Assembly: GCF_026151205.1 (NCBI RefSeq)
Contig: NC_087077.1
Span: forward strand, 9,415,983 to 9,479,982
Direction: 5' to 3'
Source of the DNA: Bolinopsis microptera
Taxonomy: Eukaryota; Ctenophora; Tentaculata; Lobata; Bolinopsidae
DNA length: 64,000 nt
Shown: positions 21,917 to 35,200 of the stretch, one piece after another
Numbering within the stretch: the stretch's first letter is position 1
Layout: each line of letters opens with the position of its first letter
The notes under the pieces: model-generated
Told to the model about the DNA's origin: nothing
The model's database searches: none
The model's input: only the letters and a program-made list of their open reading frames with translations
Translations under genes and position numbers: made by a program

Positions 21917-22341
21917 TTACGATTTCGTATAATTTTGTGACGATGTTTACATCAACTGCCCTATACTTCAATCAACTGTATCCGTGTATCGTCCTCGATC
22001 ATATATAGTTTTCCCGCCTTCCAAACCAAAATCAGATATAAATGATTTCGGAAATTCACCCAGAATTTCAAATTCCATATAATGTGACAGAATTTACATC
22101 ATTTCCCAATAGCCAAGCGCATGTATTTGTTAACTTTTCAAAACAACATATTTTAGGGCTATGATTGGCAGAAGAACTATCAAATAATGAGTTGAAAGGG
22201 TTTTGAGGACACCTCACAGTAGAAAATAGGTCTCGTATTCTGAGTGTGACAAAGTTTACGAAATGTTGCCTTAAAGCCGTTCGATCACTGCCCTTTAGGC
22301 CTAAATTGTATCATAATTGTTAGATTGACCTAATCTACTAT
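21917..22341. mobile_element. GTCACA element, right-hand fragment (continues at 25556-25813)
   Basis: It begins mid-element right after the end of element 2 and matches 12310-12735 of element 1. It is then split by the foldback insertion and resumes at 25556 up to CAATGAACGTGTCCAT. Its left half is missing. Confidence 0.8.
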
Positions 22342-25300
22342 TACTCTAGTAGCAGGGAGGGATTGAGTGTGCACTTCGATGTACAGAGTTTTTTGATACT
22401 GAATCGGGTTAATTAGGTCATTGGTAACTCAAATCACCGAGGGGCACATTTTGTGTCGCTAGTCCCAACCCTGTGGGGGCCACGCCCATATTTCACATTA
22501 GGCGCATATATGGGAAATATGTATCTCAGCTTCTGAAGGTCTTAGAGACTCAAACTTTGGCTTAAAATGACCGCAATGCACATATTTATATTGACACTAT
22601 GAAGGGTATAAAGGCCCAAAATGCTTACTTTTGGAAAAAATCCAGAAAAACCGATTTTCACTGGGGCGAGAGTGACCGGCGTTCACCTACCGCCGACCGG
22701 CGCCTGACCGACCTCCGACCGACCTCCGACCGACCAGCCTTGTCTGATCTATGACCAAAAAATCTACTCTAGAAGCTTATTGACATCGAGCATGAAGTTT
22801 GGTGTCTACAACTTTTCTAGAAACCAGGTCTTTTGTAAGGTCATTCTGGATCAGAATTGATAAGGTGCGCAATTTCTATCAGTAATCCCAACCCTAGGGG
22901 GAAATTTCTAAATTACCCTCAGGCGCAAATATATGACTTTTGTATCTCGGCTTCTGAACGTTGTAGGGGCCTCTCTTTTACCTCAAACTAACTGCAAAGG
23001 CCACATTTATTTACAAGCTATAAAGCAACATAGGGTTTATAGTGCTTAGTTTTGGAGATATTCATTAAAAACTGTTTTAACTTTCGTGCATCCTAAATTA
23101 GTAACACATGTACTTAATTTTGGTATCCCGGGCTAAAAAAGTCTTACAGACACTTCACTTGCAGCACAGCAAAATGTTCAGCATGAACACATTCAGATAA
23201 TATTTATGGAGCAACACAATTCAGTTTCAGAAGCTCCTTCCAGCTATCCATCTCTCTGGTTACTTCAAACCACTTCAATTCCCAAATTTATACATGAAAA
23301 TCTAACTATCTCGTTATATCTACCACAAGTTGGGCTCTCTCCTGTACTGTTTGGCTGTTATGGCTAATCACCTCCAATCCAACCTCATGTTGTAGAATCT
23401 CCTTCTAGCTACCTATAATTCTGCTACTTCCATGTCATGCCTATTCTACACAGCTACCACCAGCACGTTATAATTCTAGCTCTTTCTAGCAACCTCTGAA
23501 TGCTACCTCCTGCTCTATACAGGTACCACCAGTGGGCAGAAACCACCAACTCCAGCTCTTTTCACTTATTTTGGCTACATCTATTTAGCTGCTACTGCAA
23601 GGCCCCCTGGCCCCTCCAACCTCTGCTCTTTCTAGCAAACTTAACTTAAGCTACCTCTTGCCTTTTATAACACCACCAGCAACAATTTATTCTGGCTCTT
23701 TCAGGCTGCATCAGCTGCATTCAACAATTTCCAGCTCATTGAGGAAGGGGAAACCTGCTATTTCTAGCAACCTCTGAATGCTACTTCCTGCTCTATCTAG
23801 CTTCCACCAACACCCACTAATTGTTGTTACTTGTTATGCTACCACTAGCACCTGCAAATTATAGCCCTATCCAGCAAACTCAGACTACATTATGCTATAT
23901 CCAGATAGCACAAGCACCCTAAAGTTCTAGCTGGAGCCTGGAGGTAGCCGGAATTAGGTAAAACAGATAGAATTTGAGAGTGCTCATTTAACTGCAGAAT
24001 AAGGATGGATGTAGCCCGAAGTAACTAGAAGAAGCTAAAATTTGTGGGTACCGTTTGCTAGTGTTAGCTGGATAGAGCAGAAAGTAGTCTGAGGTTGCTG
24101 GATAGTGCTAGAATTTGCAGGTGCTGGTGATAGCTGTTTGTTTGTTTGTTTGGGGACCGGTTTTTGGTACAACGGCCAATGAGCTGCAGCTGAACAGAGT
24201 AGGAGTAAGTCTGAGGTTGCTGGATATGGCTAGAATTTGCAGTGCTAGTTGTAGCATAACAACAATTATTGGGTGTTTGTGGAAGCTAGATAGAGCAGGA
24301 AGTAGCATTCAGAGATTGCTAGAAAGAGCTAGAATGGAGGTAGCAGAATTGAAGGAAACTAGAAGTAGATTCTACTACATGAGGTTGGATTGGAGGTAAT
24401 TAGCCATAATAGCCAAACAGTACTGAAGAGAGCCCAACTTGTGGTAAGACCGGGATCCCGGCTTAATCCCGATCCCTAATCCCGGTCCCGGTCTTAATCC
24501 CGGTCCCAGCACTTTTTCCCATTCCCGGTCAAAAAAGCAGTCTCGGTCGATCCTTGGCTTTAACGAGATGGAAGCAACCAGAGGGATGGTTGGATGTATA
24601 AATTTGGGGATTGAAGTGGTTTGAAGTAACCAGAGAGATGGTTAGATGTATAAATTTGGGGATTGAAGTGGTTAGTGGTTTGAAGTAACCAGAGAGATGG
24701 TTAGATGTGTACATTTGTGGATAAGATAAGATAGCTGGAAGGAGCTTCTGAAACTGAATTGTGTTGCTCCATAAATATTATCTGAATGTGTTCATGCTGA
24801 ACATTTTGCTGTGCTGCAAGTGAAGTGTCTGTAAGACTTTTTTAGCCCGGGATACCAAAATTAAGTACATGTGTTACTAATTTAGGATGCACGAAAGTTA
24901 AAACAGTTTTTAATGAATATCTCCAAAACTAAGCACTATAAACCCTATGTTGCTTTATAGCTTGTAAATAAATGTGGCCTTTGCAGTTAGTTTGAGGTAA
25001 AAGAGAGGCCCCTACAACGTTCAGAAGCCGAGATACAAAAGTCATATATTTACGCCTGAGGGTAATTTAGAAATTTCCCCCTAGGGTTGGGATTACTGAT
25101 AGAAATTGCGCACCTTATCAATTCTGATCCAGAATGACCTTACAAAAGACCTGGTTTCTAGAAAAGTTGTAGACACCAAACTGCATACTCGATGTCAATA
25201 AGCTTCTAGAGTAGATTTTTTCACTCTCGCCCCAGTGAAAATCGGTTTTTCTGGATTTTTTTCCAAAAGTAAGCATTTTGGGCCTTTATACCCTTCATAG

Positions 25301-25555
25301 TGTCAATATAAATATGTGCATTGCGGTCATTTTAAGCCAAAGTTTGAGTCTCTAAGACCTTCAGAAGCTGAGATACATATTTCCCATATATGCGCCTAAT
25401 GTGAAATATGGGCGTGGCCCCCACAGGGTTGGGACTAGCGACACAAAATGTGCCCCTCGGTAATTTGAGTTACCAATGACCTAATTAACCCGATTCAGTA
25501 TCAAAAAACTCTGTACATCGAAGTGCAAACTCAATCCCTCCCTGCTACTAGAGTA
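22342..25555. mobile_element. 3.2-kb foldback element with ~950-bp inverted arms
   Basis: TACTCTAGTAGCAGGGAGGG at 22342 is inverted at 25555. The arms pair over about 22342-23300 and 24600-25555. The left arm has an extra ~85 bp of CCGACCGACCT-rich sequence at 22670-22755. The centre (23300-24600) is made of ~75-bp units about AGCTAGAATTTGCAGGTGCT-like words, themselves in opposite orientations on the two halves, plus an AATCCCGGTCCCGG cluster (24440-24530). Flanking TAT (22339-22341, 25556-25558) is a 3-bp duplication. Removing the insert restores the GTCACA element sequence CTACTAT|ATTT. No gene is seen. Confidence 0.88.
24128..24180 (-). repeat. Short (CAAA)n-tailed SINE-like fragment inside the foldback
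   Basis: Minus strand: GGCCGTTGTACCAAAAACCG, then GTCCCC and (AAAC)n. A similar piece, GGCCGGTGTACCAAAAACCG, lies at 28121-28150 on the plus strand. The tail resembles that of the 15942-18157 element. Confidence 0.5.
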
Positions 25556-25816
25556 TATATTTTAGACCAAAAAATGCTAATTGGGCAGCTATGGTAAACA
25601 ATGTCACAAAAATGTGACATTTTTTACATAATAGTGCCTAAAAGCAATACATTTTATTTTTGAGCAGTGCATATGGGAGTATGGGTCACGTGGCTAATGT
25701 TCAGAACTTATGAACACGCTAGATTAATATATGTTAAAATTAAACCACTATCGTCAAAAACGCTTTTTTAGAAATTTACCAATTTCCTCAAACTTCAATG
25801 AACGTGTCCATATATG

Positions 25817-27023
25817 TATAGACGCTTTTGCAGTAAATTGTAGCCTACATTTAAGTGTCCGTAGATTCAAAAGTATAAAAGATACAGTCATTTCGAACCA
25901 CAGGTTTTAAAGATAATTGTTTATACTTTAGTTTACATTATATCGAAAAATAATTTATCGTCATCATCATCACTTGATGACGTCATCAATTTAAGTGTTT
26001 TTAAAACTTGATTTTTGACAAAATAACAAGTTTTCAAATCGATTTTAAAGCATTAAGGAGTAATTTTATTCAAAATCTGAGGACATTTTCATCTTAGATA
26101 ATTGTTCAAGCATTCTGAAAATCTACCGGAAAGTTTTCCTACCTTGCTCCTTCATAAAGATATTCGCTATTGAAGTTTGTGCTTTTTTGAAGAATAATTT
26201 TATAAAAACACAAAAGTTGTGAATTAGTATTCTCTGGTGTTGGGCCATCCCTTGGGTTGTGGAGCTCAATTTTGCTTCCTAAAGGTCTAAATTGTGTTAT
26301 AGGCTAGTTTTAAAGTTAAAAATCGAAAAGTTGCACACGTGGGGACACGCCCAAATTCATTTAAAATAGCTAAAATCACTAAAAATTGTTATTTTCACGA
26401 TTTTTACCAACTTTGGAGTCCCGTTGTGATCCAAGTTCTTTTTGAAATCTTCTGAAACTTTTCATGCTTATCAAACTATATATTAAATAACACTATGCAA
26501 AAATTTATGGTGATTCAATATTTTATGCGCACGCAACGTCCGCTCAAAGTTTGCACGTGCGAAAGGTGAGAATTTTGCTCATTCGTGATTTCGAATATAT
26601 TCTGCTTTCCCACGATATTAAAATGGCATTATATATGAATTTAATGCCAACTTGAATGAGTAAAAAGTGCTATATTCAGTCTGTTATTGACAGATATGCC
26701 TACCTAAACACAAGGAAACGTTTTCAAAGGTAAAATTTCGAAATCGTTGAAATTACCTCCTTATTAAGTTTCGACTGTGTAAATTATCCTGACATTATAA
26801 TCAAAAAGAGATGATATTTGACCAAAACCCATAATCATGGGTAGAGTGAACCGCTGCCAGTGTCTCTCTTTTCCAAACAAAAGAAAATGATATTAATTTG
26901 AGGAACCGTCCGCAAATGCAAATTGATACCGAGAATGAAATCGGTCGCTCGCTTTTCCCATTCATTCACGGCTTACGTATTGTAATAAAGCTTATTGAAT
27001 GGGAAAAGCGAGCGACCGATTTC
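25817..27023. mobile_element. Solo arm of the giant palindrome plus truncated hairpin HP3
   Basis: It matches the right arm (15265-15941 + 18158-18534) in order, from GACGCTTT to the hairpin at 26815. The hairpin's second arm stops at 27023 (GACCGATTTC). It sits directly after the end of the GTCACA fragment (25813). Confidence 0.8.
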
Positions 27024-27028
27024 GTGTT

Positions 27029-27166
27029 ATGATAGAACTACAAAGCTCAGGAAACGATGAAGAATGGCCACCTTTTCTGTTACATAATTTACCCGGAGCC
27101 GGGCTGCGTAAATCGACAAGATCAGGCACTCAACAAATCAACTACGGAGAATTACCTAAGGAATAA
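27029..27166 (+). CDS. Small coding-like frame (45 aa) at the broken end of hairpin HP3
   Basis: ATG to TAA: MIELQSSGNDEEWPPFLLHN, then LPGAGLRKSTRSGTQQINYG and ELPKE. The L-R-K-S-T-R-S-G run recalls the C-terminal linker of retroelement polyproteins, but this is weak. It begins six bases after the hairpin is cut and stops ten bases before a TIR element. A captured or residual coding fragment. Confidence 0.3.
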   Translation: MIELQSSGNDEEWPPFLLHNLPGAGLRKSTRSGTQQINYGELPKE

Positions 27167-27175
27167 GTAAAACTC

Positions 27176-27620
27176 TAACGGGTGATACTCGTAAAATATT
27201 TGTTCCAAATATCAGGACCGTCGACGAGTCCAACTCGGCGCGCGTCCTGGTAGCTGGTAGGTTATAAACCTACAAGTAAAACTAGACTAGTTACTGTTTA
27301 CTGGGCCGCGCTCAGCCTGTCATTCCGCCAAATCTATATTCATTATGTTAATGAACATAATAGCCTGGGGTCCTCAGGTAAGTTACTGTTAGTGTTAGCA
27401 CATTAGTCATCAATATTATCAACCATATGCTACATTTTTCACTGCCCATTCACTGTCATATTGATAGCGTCATGTATTGATAGCGCTAGTACAATACACA
27501 ATGTCTATTGACTATAGCAGGTGCTGATTTGTAGGTTTACAACCTATTAGGACGCGCGCCGAGTTGGACTCGTCGACGGTCCAATATATGGAACAGATAT
27601 TTTACGAGTATCACCCGTTA
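27176..27620. mobile_element. 445-bp TIR element (same family as 522-3203)
   Basis: Both ~93-bp ends are present: TAACGGGTGATACTCGTAAA at 27176 and its complement ending at 27620. The core (about 27280-27525) has no frame. The left end carries a 7-bp duplication (GGTAGCT). A further internal piece of the family lies at 28155-28270. Confidence 0.85.
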
Positions 27621-29533
27621 TATTATATATATATATATATTAAGTGCTGATAGGACATGGGCTCAGTTATTCTTATTTGTTTTAACTTCAAACAAGAGCA
27701 CTATACAGTATTATACTATCGACTCTGCACTGCCCACTAATCGTTAATCCGACATAAGTATAGCTTATATATATATAATAAAACAATACGTGTGATCATC
27801 TGTTGAATCAAATCAAATTATTTGTCACTATGTTAATAAATCATGATATTGATATGCAAGTTTTAATTTTTAAAGTTTTGGTTTTGTTTTTTTTTATGAA
27901 TAAATGTAAAAGGTTACATCACAATTTTCAATTCTCATATTAACGTATATTAAATTTTTCATACGTTGTATTATTATATTATTATATGACCCGCCGCGCA
28001 CGAGTGCGCGGCTCCCCCTGTATCGTCGAAACTCTAGTGAAGCGACCGTGGGGGTCACCACGTGATACAATATTAAATAACATTATATTGTTATGTATTA
28101 TATCAATATGATTTTGTAAACATTGGCCGGTGTACCAAAAACCGGTCCCCTAACCTTGACACACAATAACAGCGTGAAGATCCGATATCCGCTGTAAGTC
28201 ATAAGTGTAAGCAATGAAGAACAACAGGTATTCAGTATTGTCCGCGTTTCTTTGACCGAAATTTCATAGTCGAGTAAGTCGTAGGTCGTAAATCGTAAAT
28301 CGTAGGTCGTAAGTCGTAAGTCGTAGGTCGATTATACGGAGAATTAGAAAACTTTGATAAAAGGACAATTTTGAAAACCTTTTGAAAAATAAAATGTCCT
28401 ACCGGTGCCGGCGGTAAAACGCTTTTTTCTCGAATTGGCCCGAATTAGCAACTGCAAGTGTTACAAAGTAGCGCGCGCCGGGCTAGTCCATTAGTGATTA
28501 GTTTATTTAACATAATGGACAACATTTTTATTGAATGATCAATTATGCAATGTAATGACTATGAGTTCATTGTGGATGGTACAAGACACAATAGTTATAT
28601 TGTATATAAAAGCAATTAAATTTGAAAGTCAGATTACCAGATAAAGCTTCGATAAACGGACAATTTTGTCAAAATAGAACATAGAAGAATTAAAAAACAT
28701 TTTGGAAGATTTTAGAATACAATTTTTTTTGCCTTTTTCACTGCAGTTGCAGTTTTGACTAAATTTTTGACGATTGATGATTGATCAATCATATCAGTGA
28801 GGGCATGTTATGTGTGAAAAAATGATCGCATCACCAGTTACCAATTGTAATATACTCAGCTGGTAAGGTTTTTTGGGTGGGTCACTTACATGAAGCTGCC
28901 CTCACTGATATGATTGATCAATCATCGCATCAATGGTCAAAAATTTAGTCAAAACTGCAACTCAGCTGGTAAAGTTTTTTTGGGTGGGCCACGTACATGA
29001 AGCTGCATGAGCGAGTTTTTGCATTGTTTGCGCACACTTAAGTTCACTGTACTCATAGTCATTTCACATAGCCATGTGTCTACGCGTACTGCGTGACTTG
29101 ATTCACGATTTTAATCCTTCGCATCTCGCCGATCTGTGGTTGCGAGAAGCACTATTGGATGCGCGCGCGCCCAGTAGTGCATCGCGCTTCAATGCGTGAC
29201 GCGCTAATTTGTAATTGTTTCACGCGCGCTACTGCAAGCGAGAGGGCTCTGGTTAGAGCAACATAGTCATAGTCATAGTTATACTCATAACAGGCGTCAT
29301 ATAATACATATACATTTTATTTTTAATTATTCCTGTCCTCTGATATTTTTTGACGGATGTTACTCGTTTAAATTTATTCGAACTAGTAGCGCGCGCCGGG
29401 CCAGATCATTAACAATGGTCAAATATTTTTGTAATTAATTTGGATGTTCAGTTCATAACAAATAATTTATTCGAACATGAAGCAATAATACTTATAATAA
29501 AAACAGTGCTGGCAAGCACGACCGTCACATACC
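27621..29533. other. Mosaic of short repeats, no gene
   Basis: It contains a TA run (27622-27640), a MITE copy (27957-28070), a 7-bp GTCGTAA/GTCGTAG run (28271-28331), a 64-bp-arm inverted repeat (28742-28805 and 28896-28962) and GC-rich SINE-like pieces (about 29065-29260). It ends in a solo CAGTGCTGGCAAGCACGACC E540 start at 29503-29522. Confidence 0.7.
27957..28070 (+). mobile_element. hAT-like MITE, copy A
   Basis: It runs from CATACGTTGTA to GTGATACAA with the central GCCGCGCACGAGTGCGCGGC palindrome and the CCCCCTGTATCGTC/GGGGGTC arms. A TATTA-rich stretch is inserted in the left stem. Confidence 0.7.
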
Positions 29534-29755
29534 TTGTCATACGTTGTATGACCCGCCGCGCACGAGTGCGCGGCTCCCGGCCTGTATCGCGTAAAATTGA
29601 CATACGTTGCATGCCACTTTTCGCGCGCGAATATATCTCTGATATTAGGGATACGCAACATGTATCAACGTAAAAACGATAAAGTGACTAGGTGCTAGGA
29701 CTATCACTAAGTGAAACGACAAAGGGGGTCACGACGTGATATAATAGTGATACAA
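29534..29755 (+). mobile_element. hAT-like MITE, copy B, 222 bp, with 8-bp target duplication
   Basis: TTGTCATACGTTGTATGACC ... GTGATACAA is flanked by CACATACC at 29526-29533 and 29756-29763. It is longer than other copies because it carries an inner segment (CATACGTTGCATGCCACTTT..., also at 59641). Confidence 0.9.
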
Positions 29756-30159
29756 CACATACCTTATCGGGCGCTATTTGACCGGACATCGCGTGAACAA
29801 ACATAATTCTGAACGGAATCCTAAAATTTTTATTTTTTGTCCGTTTAAATCAGGTCCGGTAAGGTATTATATATGTATTCAGGGATAAACGCTTTATCTC
29901 TCGATTGTATTTGCAATTTGTAGCCGGCCTATATATGCCTCAAATGTCCGTTTTACATGCAATTTGCGCGAAACACATACATACGTACTAGCTTACAAAT
30001 TCCTCATGTAGACTGTAGAGACCAAAGAGAGCTGACATTGCACGTCAGGATAAATTTAAAGGTCGAGTTATATTATATGTTTATGATTTATAATTTATAT
30101 ACTGTTTTAACAATTTCCTGACTTCAAACCGTCGTTTCCTTTTGTTTATCTAATGAACT
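29756..30159. other. Unassigned AT-rich spacer
   Basis: No gene is seen. The segment around 29878-29930 resembles the inner end of the palindrome arm (TTCAGGGATAAACGCTTT). Confidence 0.5.
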
Positions 30160-30474
30160 TACCAGTATACTATACCAGTATACTATACCAGTATACTATA
30201 CCAGTATACTATACCAGTATACTATACCAGTATACTATACCAGTATACTATACCAGTATACTATACCGGTATACTATACTAATATACAATACCAGTATTA
30301 TACTATACCAGTATATTATACCAGTATTATACTATACCAGTATACTATACCAGTATACTATACCAGTATACTATACCAGTATACTATACCAGTATACTAT
30401 ACCAGTATACTATACCAGTATACTAAACCAGTATACTAAACCAGTATACTATACCAGTATACTATACCAGTGTT
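30160..30474. repeat. 13-bp minisatellite ACCAGTATACTAT, left part
   Basis: About 24 units, each containing the GTATAC palindrome. The array is split by the TPRT-type element at 30475-31494 and resumes at 31495-31605. The long frame across it is a repeat artefact. Confidence 0.95.
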
Positions 30475-31494
30475 GTTTGTTTGTTTGTTTATAGAACCCG
30501 TCCCCAATCTCGTATCGGAAAATGACTAAACTCAGGTCTGAGTGTGAATACGGGTGGTACCTGCAAGAGCGTTCATTAAGCATTTAGAGTTCTGTAAAAC
30601 TGCAGTTACAATTGTGCTAGAGTATTTTTAGTATATACGATTGGTATCAGATATATATCCCTACATGCTTCCAAAATTTGTAAAGCCGTAGTACATACAT
30701 ATCACATTACACCGGAGCCTACACAGTGCAATCTCCTCCAGTCGATCTGCGCCGCATATGTTTATATAATTATAAGCGCGCGGCGCAGACTGGAGGAAAC
30801 CACACTCTGCAAGTTCGATCCAGTGCAATGCTACATGTACGTACTACGGCTTCATCTCCAACTTTCTGCACAATGTACTGGAATGTTTTGAAGGAAAAAA
30901 AGAACAAAAAAAAGTGATATATATAAATAAAATCAGCGATTTAATGTTAGCCTTAGGAGGGTAACTTTAATTCCCTGGTTTCTAAAATCAGCTTTAAAAA
31001 AAAATAATAAAGTATGTAACGTCGATACCAAACCGATTATTGAGCGATAATAACTGAGTAGTTGATTCCTGGGTTGCGGAGTCAATCAGATGTTCCAGTT
31101 TTCGAATGTGGTTCTTGTTCAGTTCTTGACCAGAAGTGTCTAATGAAGTAAGTCAGACAAGCAAACTCTTCCTTAAATGCTGATATAAGTCGTCTCAATC
31201 CCAGAAATTATGAAGATGACCCAGTGTAAAAGTGCAGAAATCGGCCGAAAATAACAAAGACTAAAAACAGTTAAAAAGTGACAGGATTCAAACACAAGGA
31301 AAATTAATAACTTATCTAGAGCGTAATAAGGAATATCTCCTAACGGAGTTTTCTGAGAGGGTGAGAGGTTCTTTAATTAGAGCTAATGATTAAATGAGAC
31401 CCACTAAAGGTACTAAATTAACCGGACTGCTAGCAAGGAATCGAGAATAACTGTAGATTGGAATAAAAATAAAAGCGGAATAAATTTTAAGATC
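30475..31494 (-). mobile_element. TPRT-type element, copy 2
   Basis: It is flanked by the 13-bp duplication CTATACCAGTGTT (30462-30474 and 31495-31507). It has the same body and (AAAC)n tail as 15942-18157 but only a partial 5' monomer, which begins at the same monomer position. It is inserted in the 13-bp minisatellite. Confidence 0.88.
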
Positions 31495-31605
31495 CTATAC
31501 CAGTGTTATACTATACCAGTATACTATACCGGTATTATTATACTATACCAGTATACTATACCAGTATACTATACCAATATACTATACCAGTATACAGATT
31601 GAGTG
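31495..31605. repeat. 13-bp minisatellite, right part
   Basis: This is the continuation of the ACCAGTATACTAT array after the insertion. Confidence 0.9.
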
Positions 31606-32271
31606 ATGGCTAACAATTTTCTTTTTCCAAGATTCGATCCAACTTGTCTATCTTGAGAGTATATTTCCAAATATACCAAACACAAAATAAAACTAATCTC
31701 TTTGGGTTTAACTAAAATCGTCATATCTTCAACGAATCACAATTAATATCAACTAAACACGAGCAGCACTGAAAGAGAGGCACGGTTATCAGTCCACTTA
31801 TCAATATCTAGACATTTTACGGACTATAAACTAAAACTATCTTATATTACAGGAATACGAGAAAAACTTGAAAATCTCACAAAATCTACTATTACGTATA
31901 TAATTTTAGTAAGCTTCAAATTATCAAATTCATAATATCGAACTGGCAGTTCAAGAGCTGGCAGTTAATTAAGAATTAACTCATCTAATAAAACGTATTT
32001 GAATGTACGGACACTCGAAAGTTTATGATGTGTAATGTGTATTACTGTTTAATAATAGTTGGAAATGCTGATTATGCTGAACATGATATTATCCATGGAT
32101 TTATGTAAAGAGGGTCACAATAAGTTAAAGTTACAAGTTCCATGCAACAAATTATGGCTAAGTCTCGCAAAATACAAAACGAAATACAATTTCTTTATAT
32201 TATAAAGCTTAACTTAACATTTCTATACAGTCTCTCTGAAAATGTGTCCTAATTGGTGTTTCATCCCACAC
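31606..32271. other. 3' flank/UTR of the acyl-CoA dehydrogenase gene
   Basis: AT-rich, with no frame. It should hold the 3' UTR on the minus strand. I see no clear canonical polyadenylation signal, only weak variants. Confidence 0.45.
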
Positions 32272-35200
32272 TTAGCAGCCTATGGGGGACTTGGCAAGGT
32301 AGCCGTTAGCATCCAGTCCCATTCTTCCTACAGCAAGGACAGCCTCGTCTACTTTGGTGATTTCGCTGTCGCCCATCTCGTCGAGTAGGATTTTTATCTT
32401 CTGGTGACTCTCTGCACACCAAGCGTTTGCTAGCACAATCTCACCGGTATCTCCCTGGAATGTAACAGTTTGTGGTGACATTGTTTTAGCATATATGGTA
32501 AATTACCATGTATGTTAAGAACTATTACCAGTGGTAATAGTCCTGAATTCCGTCTCGACAATTCATCACATTATAACATTCATTATATCGATGTTTGATA
32601 AACAGTTTCCAAACATACTTTATTGTAAAAATTGAAAAGAATTTCACATGTAGTCACCAGTAACACAGCCTGACAATTAATTTAAACTATCTAAACTATT
32701 AATAACTGGTTGCTAAATTAATTACCTTTTCAGCCATGTTGTTAGACCGACTAATAACAGAGGCCATGCTCTGGAGCAGAATGGCCACGTCAGCGACCCT
32801 GTTTAGAAGAACTTGTTGCGAGATTATATTCTTCTTGTGTTTTATCACCTGTTCGCTGACTGACACGCTGAACTTTGATATGTCTCCTCTCAGCTGAGAA
32901 GGGGGTGGTCAGGTCATGGGTTGTGAAAGTATTGTTTAAACAGAAGGTTTGTTACATTTAAAGAAATTATCAATTGTATTTGAAGGATGTTAACCAAGGG
33001 AAAAAGGAAATCGCGATTATTTAGGCCAAAAATCGCGGCACCGCGACATGCCAAACTAGGCGAAATCGCCAGACCTCGCCAGAACGGAACTCGATGTTCC
33101 ACTTCTAAAAATGATCTTTTGTGGGGACCGAGGGCTCATCGTCCGAGTTTAAAGCAGACACACCTGAGTATGTTCGTAGAAATATTTCCTTTACCCTCGG
33201 CCTCATGAGATGTTGTCCGTATTGAGTTCGCTAACGTTTGTTATAAAGTTATAATATAGATTGACTAGTATAATAATAACCCGTGCCTTCGGCCGAGACC
33301 ACACAGACATTCTGGGATTATTAGTATAGATAGTTTTAACAATCGAGCATGATTCAATGCCACTTTACATACTATAAACTAACCTTATGCCTAACACATT
33401 ACATATTTTATTTCCTCATCTTTGCCCTTGCTCAATGCTTGTGAAAGTGGATTCCTGGAAATCAATTGTTTTCCACAGTTTATGCTACCATGATCATTAT
33501 GAGCCTAACACATTTTATTCGGTTTAATTTACTGAAGTCCGTACCTATTAGTAGTACCTACCTCTCGAAATAATTGTTTACTGGCAATCATTTGTTAACT
33601 GATCAATTAGTTTAAATTTAATAAGCTAATCCTCACCATATCTACTGAGGGTGCTAGATCTGAGTGCACGTTGCACTTCAGCGGGGCAGCTGGTAAGAAC
33701 TTGTTCTTCATTAACCCCATCATAGCACCCATTGTACCTGGAATTATAAACATGCTTGTAAATTAGATAACAGTTGTGACCAGGATGACGTGAGGAGGGG
33801 ATGGATACAATAACATAGCTAGTGTTGCAATTTTTACATACTTAATTGAGTCAAACTTGTAAGCTCAAAGAAAATGTGTACTACTAAAATTCATTATGTC
33901 TAAAATTCATTACCTGCACTTTTCAATTTCTTGCCAATATCTTGTACGCCATTAAGTGCAACGAAAAGTTTCAGAATATCATTGGTTCCCTCAAATATTC
34001 TGAAAATTCTGAGATCCCTCATCCACCTCTCAATCCCAACGTCTTTCATGAAACCAGCTCCTCCTAAGATCTGAATAGTTTCATCGCACACGTCCCATGC
34101 TGCTTGACTTGCAAATATCTTACTGGAATGTAGAGTGGTATTAGAAGGCGTTATTATTGGGAAAAGCACGAATATTTTGCGAATTAAATTCTGACATTGG
34201 ACTGCCAGAGACAAAGCTGAAGGCTGATTTTAATGCAGCAATTGTTAATTTTCTTTTCATATCTATTCCCTTTCAAAGCGTGCCTTTCTTCTCGTATTAG
34301 CGTGTTTTGTCTGCATATTAATCAAATTAAATAGTTCATACAGTGTCACTTATATTGTCCTATGATTTGGCTCCTCGATTTTCAACATTAATACTGTCGT
34401 CTTGGTCATATTAAACGTTTCTCACAATAAGTATTACCTGATGGCTGCTTCCAGTTGATACTCGGGAGCTCCCCTGTCCATGTTTCCACACAGCATGTAC
34501 GCCATCGACTGAAAACATACTGTTGTTAATTTAAAGTATAACAAATGATTCCTAATTTTGTCCGATAACAAGCGGGAAATTTCAGTGCAGTTTACATAAT
34601 GTTAAGAGACTCAATACACTTGTTACGTACACTTTAAGGTGAAAACAGACCAGTTAACGTAAAGATGTAATGCGGTAAAAGAAATCACATGGAATATTTA
34701 GTTGAAGAATATCTTAATTGATGGTTAACAAATTTTTAGGTTTCCAATTTTCCAATTTTTATGGCGGTTTCGTAAGTATGTTTTTATTTTTTCTGCTCAC
34801 TGCTTTATTATTTACTTTAGTCTTGAGCAGGCACCAGACATGCGAACGATGCTCTGAAAATATTGTATGATTCTGTTGTCTCATTCTAATGGACAACTAA
34901 TGTGTCAACAAAAGATTAATTAAACTCAGACCCCTCTTAAATTAGAGTTGAAGGACATATCACTATATCGACAAAGCTCTTAATAAACAAATTCCTTCCG
35001 ATTTTAGATCACAGTTGCTATTCTTCTTACTGCAAGAATGTTCATAGTTTAACTATCAGCTTTTGACTAAGCCATTTAATGGTATTTCGACTTGCGAGGG
35101 AGGTTATGTGCGGCGGTTATTTGGGTTAATCCTGATTTAACTTAAGACATATTCTCATATTACATGTCAGGATTCATCAGAAGTTCAGAAGCCTAGCAAT

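Noticed and set aside
30153-30494. 113-aa Tyr/Ile-rich frame
   Set aside because: Translation of the 13-bp minisatellite; no start context or homology.
30813-30821. GTTCGATCC, a pol III B-box-like word
   Set aside because: No A box at proper distance, wrong strand relative to the (AAAC)n tail, and the other copy has GTTCAATCC.
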